Part shown: positions 13,654-14,746 of the stretch, one piece after another
Layout of the letters: each line of letters opens with the position of its first letter
Numbering within the stretch: position 1 is the stretch's first letter
Assembly: GCA_020635195.1 (NCBI GenBank)
Contig: JACKAG010000022.1
Span: 1-14,746, forward strand
From: Deltaproteobacteria bacterium
Lineage (GTDB): Bacteria > Bdellovibrionota_B > Oligoflexia > Oligoflexales > Bog-1112
Direction of reading: 5' to 3'
DNA length: 14,746 bases
The notes under the pieces: generated by a model
Seen by the model: the letters and a program-made list of their open reading frames with translations, nothing else
Database searches by the model: none
What the model was told of the DNA's origin: nothing
Position numbers and translations under genes: made by a program

Positions 13654-13685
13654 GGAGTCATGCTACTTGACTCCTGATCATCAGG
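13654..13685. repeat. Two consecutive palindromes after the antitoxin gene
   Basis: GGAGTCA (13654-13660) pairs with TGACTCC (13668-13674) around a 7-base loop. Overlapping its end, CCTGAT-C-ATCAGG (13673-13685) forms a second perfect arm pair. There is no T-tract, so a terminator is doubtful. Confidence 0.45.
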
Positions 13686-13704
13686 CCATCCGTAAAGCCT
13701 CGTA

Positions 13705-13806
13705 GTGAGCACCATTCAAGTAGGGATTCTGGATGAAGAATGGTCGGAGTATATGGACGAACTACGAACCGCCCTTATTGAGTATCATATAGCCTTAGCA
13801 GCTTGA
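13705..13806 (+). other. Possible small or remnant open frame
   Basis: A GTG-started frame of 33 codons contains 'DEEWSEYMDELRTALIEYH', which looks like natural protein sequence. There is no clear ribosome site and no upstream in-frame continuation. It may be a fragment of an older gene; I do not recognise it. Confidence 0.2.
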
Positions 13807-13824
13807 AATGACAAGCCAAAAGAC

Positions 13825-13894
13825 TTTCCCATGGTTTCCTATGGTATTCTTATTCGTTTCTCAAGAGTTTCCCAAATTTGCATAAGTTTCCTAT
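13825..13894. repeat. TTTCCY repeat cluster
   Basis: Two tandem 10-mers, TTTCCCATGG (13825-13834) and TTTCCTATGG (13835-13844), differ at one base. Further copies of the core, TTTCCCA (13868-13874) and TTTCCTAT (13887-13894), lie 19 bp apart. The last one reaches the stop codon of the DUF6398 gene. Confidence 0.4.
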
Positions 13895-14382
13895 CAATTT
13901 CCTTCTTCTGTAAAGCTGACACCATATTGTCCTGCCACTAACTGTTCCAACATGTCTTTCGTTACGACCATGCCATTGTCTAGCATGAATAAATTATTAT
14001 ACGGATTACGCTCTGCCATTGCTTGTGTGCTGAAATTATTATCAAATCTTCTAATCTTAAACATATCTCTTATGATTTTAGACTTTTGGCCTACTGTGCT
14101 CTTGCTGGTGTTGAAATGGTCTGCAATAGTATCAAAATCAACATATGGTTCATCATTGCTGTCAAAGAGGAAGTTTACATAACCTACGGCATGGATAACT
14201 CCAGCGGCCCAAATCTCTGGTTTGCCCAGCAAGAATGGTACTGACCTTTTACGAGACATCTTGAGAATAACCTTCTCACAGAGTTCAGCATATTCCTGGT
14301 CGATATACTTGCAGCAAAATTCGCTGGTCAGTTTTACCAGCAGTTCTTTTTTCTCTTTGATTTTTTCTTTGTCTTTGCTCAT
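13894..14382 (-). CDS. DUF6398 domain protein with HTH-like segment
   Basis: The protein has 162 residues matching the DUF6398 pattern: 'YAELCEKVILKMSRKRSVPFL', 'GKPEIWAAGVIHAVGYVNFLFD', then an HTH-like 'TIADHFNTSKSTVGQKSKIIRDMFKI' (about 94-120), which recalls TFIIB/cyclin-like repeats. The family has no established function; DNA binding is inferred from the HTH. The ATG at 14382 overlaps the upstream stop by one base (TGATG), so translation is coupled to the IS66 Orf2-like gene; a GTG one codon earlier is possible. There is no signal peptide. The DNA is AT-rich compared with the dnaJ block. Confidence 0.7.
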   Translation of the reverse strand: MSKDKEKIKEKKELLVKLTSEFCCKYIDQEYAELCEKVILKMSRKRSVPFLLGKPEIWAAGVIHAVGYVNFLFDSNDEPYVDFDTIADHFNTSKSTVGQKSKIIRDMFKIRRFDNNFSTQAMAERNPYNNLFMLDNGMVVTKDMLEQLVAGQYGVSFTEEGN

Positions 14383-14711
14383 CACAGGCTCTTAAATAAT
14401 TTATCCAGTTTGTTTCTTTCAATCTTCACAAACTTCTCTCCATCCTTAGCCACTGGTAGAATGAAACCACCTTTCGGGAGTAGTTTTTGAAACTCCTGAC
14501 TCCCAGTATCGTCTAAAAAGAACAGCTTCATTTGGTCCTTCTTCTTGTTGAAAAAAATAAACAGCCCTCCCAGAGCTGGGTCAATACCCATCTCCTCTTT
14601 GCATAACTGTATAAGCTTTTTCTCTCCCCAATTCATAGGAACAGGCTTGGGGTACATGTATGCATGTCGTACATTTGGGAATCCACCAAATGGACTAGCT
14701 TTAGTAAACAT
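14382..14711 (-). CDS. IS66 Orf2 (TnpB)-like accessory protein
   Basis: The protein has 109 residues. The core 'DPALGGLFIFFNKKKDQMKLFFLDD' and 'FQKLLPKGGFILP' matches the pattern of IS66 Orf2/TnpB ('DPFsGhLFvFrnrrgDrlKiLywD', 'yKrLekGrF.wP'), but the family's N-terminal 'R.Yl..g..DmRkG' region is replaced by an unfamiliar sequence. Orf2 is an accessory protein of IS66 transposition whose biochemical role is unclear. Upstream of the ATG at 14711 only 35 bases remain in the window, so a preceding TnpA cannot be checked. Instead of TnpC, a DUF6398 gene follows with a one-base overlap. It is either part of a diverged IS66-like element or an exapted protein. Confidence 0.6.
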   Translation of the reverse strand: MFTKASPFGGFPNVRHAYMYPKPVPMNWGEKKLIQLCKEEMGIDPALGGLFIFFNKKKDQMKLFFLDDTGSQEFQKLLPKGGFILPVAKDGEKFVKIERNKLDKLFKSL

Positions 14712-14746
14712 TTCTCAGTATCCCTTTCAGGCTCATAATAACCTAT

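Noticed and set aside
1..14746. CRISPR array, reverse transcriptase or other named defence system
   Set aside because: No regularly spaced repeats and no RT, Cas, CBASS or restriction genes are visible; only the toxin-antitoxin locus is defence-related.

Overview
The window looks like a chromosomal segment of a Gram-negative bacterium. It carries a lipoprotein-like secreted metalloprotease, a predicted outer-membrane barrel and a DnaJ of the type with an 'IFSQFGSLFEDFF' linker. That linker and the unusual tmRNA tag suggest a lineage around Bdellovibrionota/'Deltaproteobacteria' or a similar marine/environmental group, but I cannot assign a taxon from the sequence alone.

There are three zones. 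(1) Positions 1-4933 are clearly AT-rich (one line I counted, 1561-1620, is about 32% G+C) and hold mobile accessory genes. First comes a complete IS5-family (IS1031-like) element with a 3-bp target duplication. It is followed by a TfoX N-domain protein, a DUF4238 protein, a tightly overlapping four-gene minus-strand operon (VOC protein, APH-type phosphotransferase, RidA-like protein, four-Cys zinc-ribbon protein) and an unrecognised gene. This DNA runs directly into the CCA end of a tmRNA gene (ssrA, minus strand), as expected for an island inserted at an ssrA attachment site, although no integrase lies in the window.

(2) Positions 4934-12681 are more GC-rich (line 7021-7080 is about 57%) and look like resident chromosome: ssrA with a recognisable promoter, a divergent full-length UvrA-family ATPase, a class A DnaJ, a minus-strand pair encoding a gluzincin-like exported protease and an outer-membrane barrel, and an exported histidine phosphatase.

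(3) Positions 12682-14746 are again accessory. A toxin-antitoxin locus of the DUF4258/MqsA-like-HTH type has an intact antitoxin and a promoter overlapped by nested palindromes, but its toxin gene appears to be broken by two small indels. Then, on the minus strand, an IS66 Orf2 (TnpB)-like gene is translationally coupled to a DUF6398 HTH-type gene.

The most interesting signals are the twice-frameshifted toxin beside an intact antitoxin and operator, the tmRNA with a probable Gly resume codon and a long 22-residue tag, the overlapping VOC-APH-RidA-zinc-ribbon operon whose RidA lacks the usual catalytic Arg, and the IS66 Orf2-DUF6398 couple.
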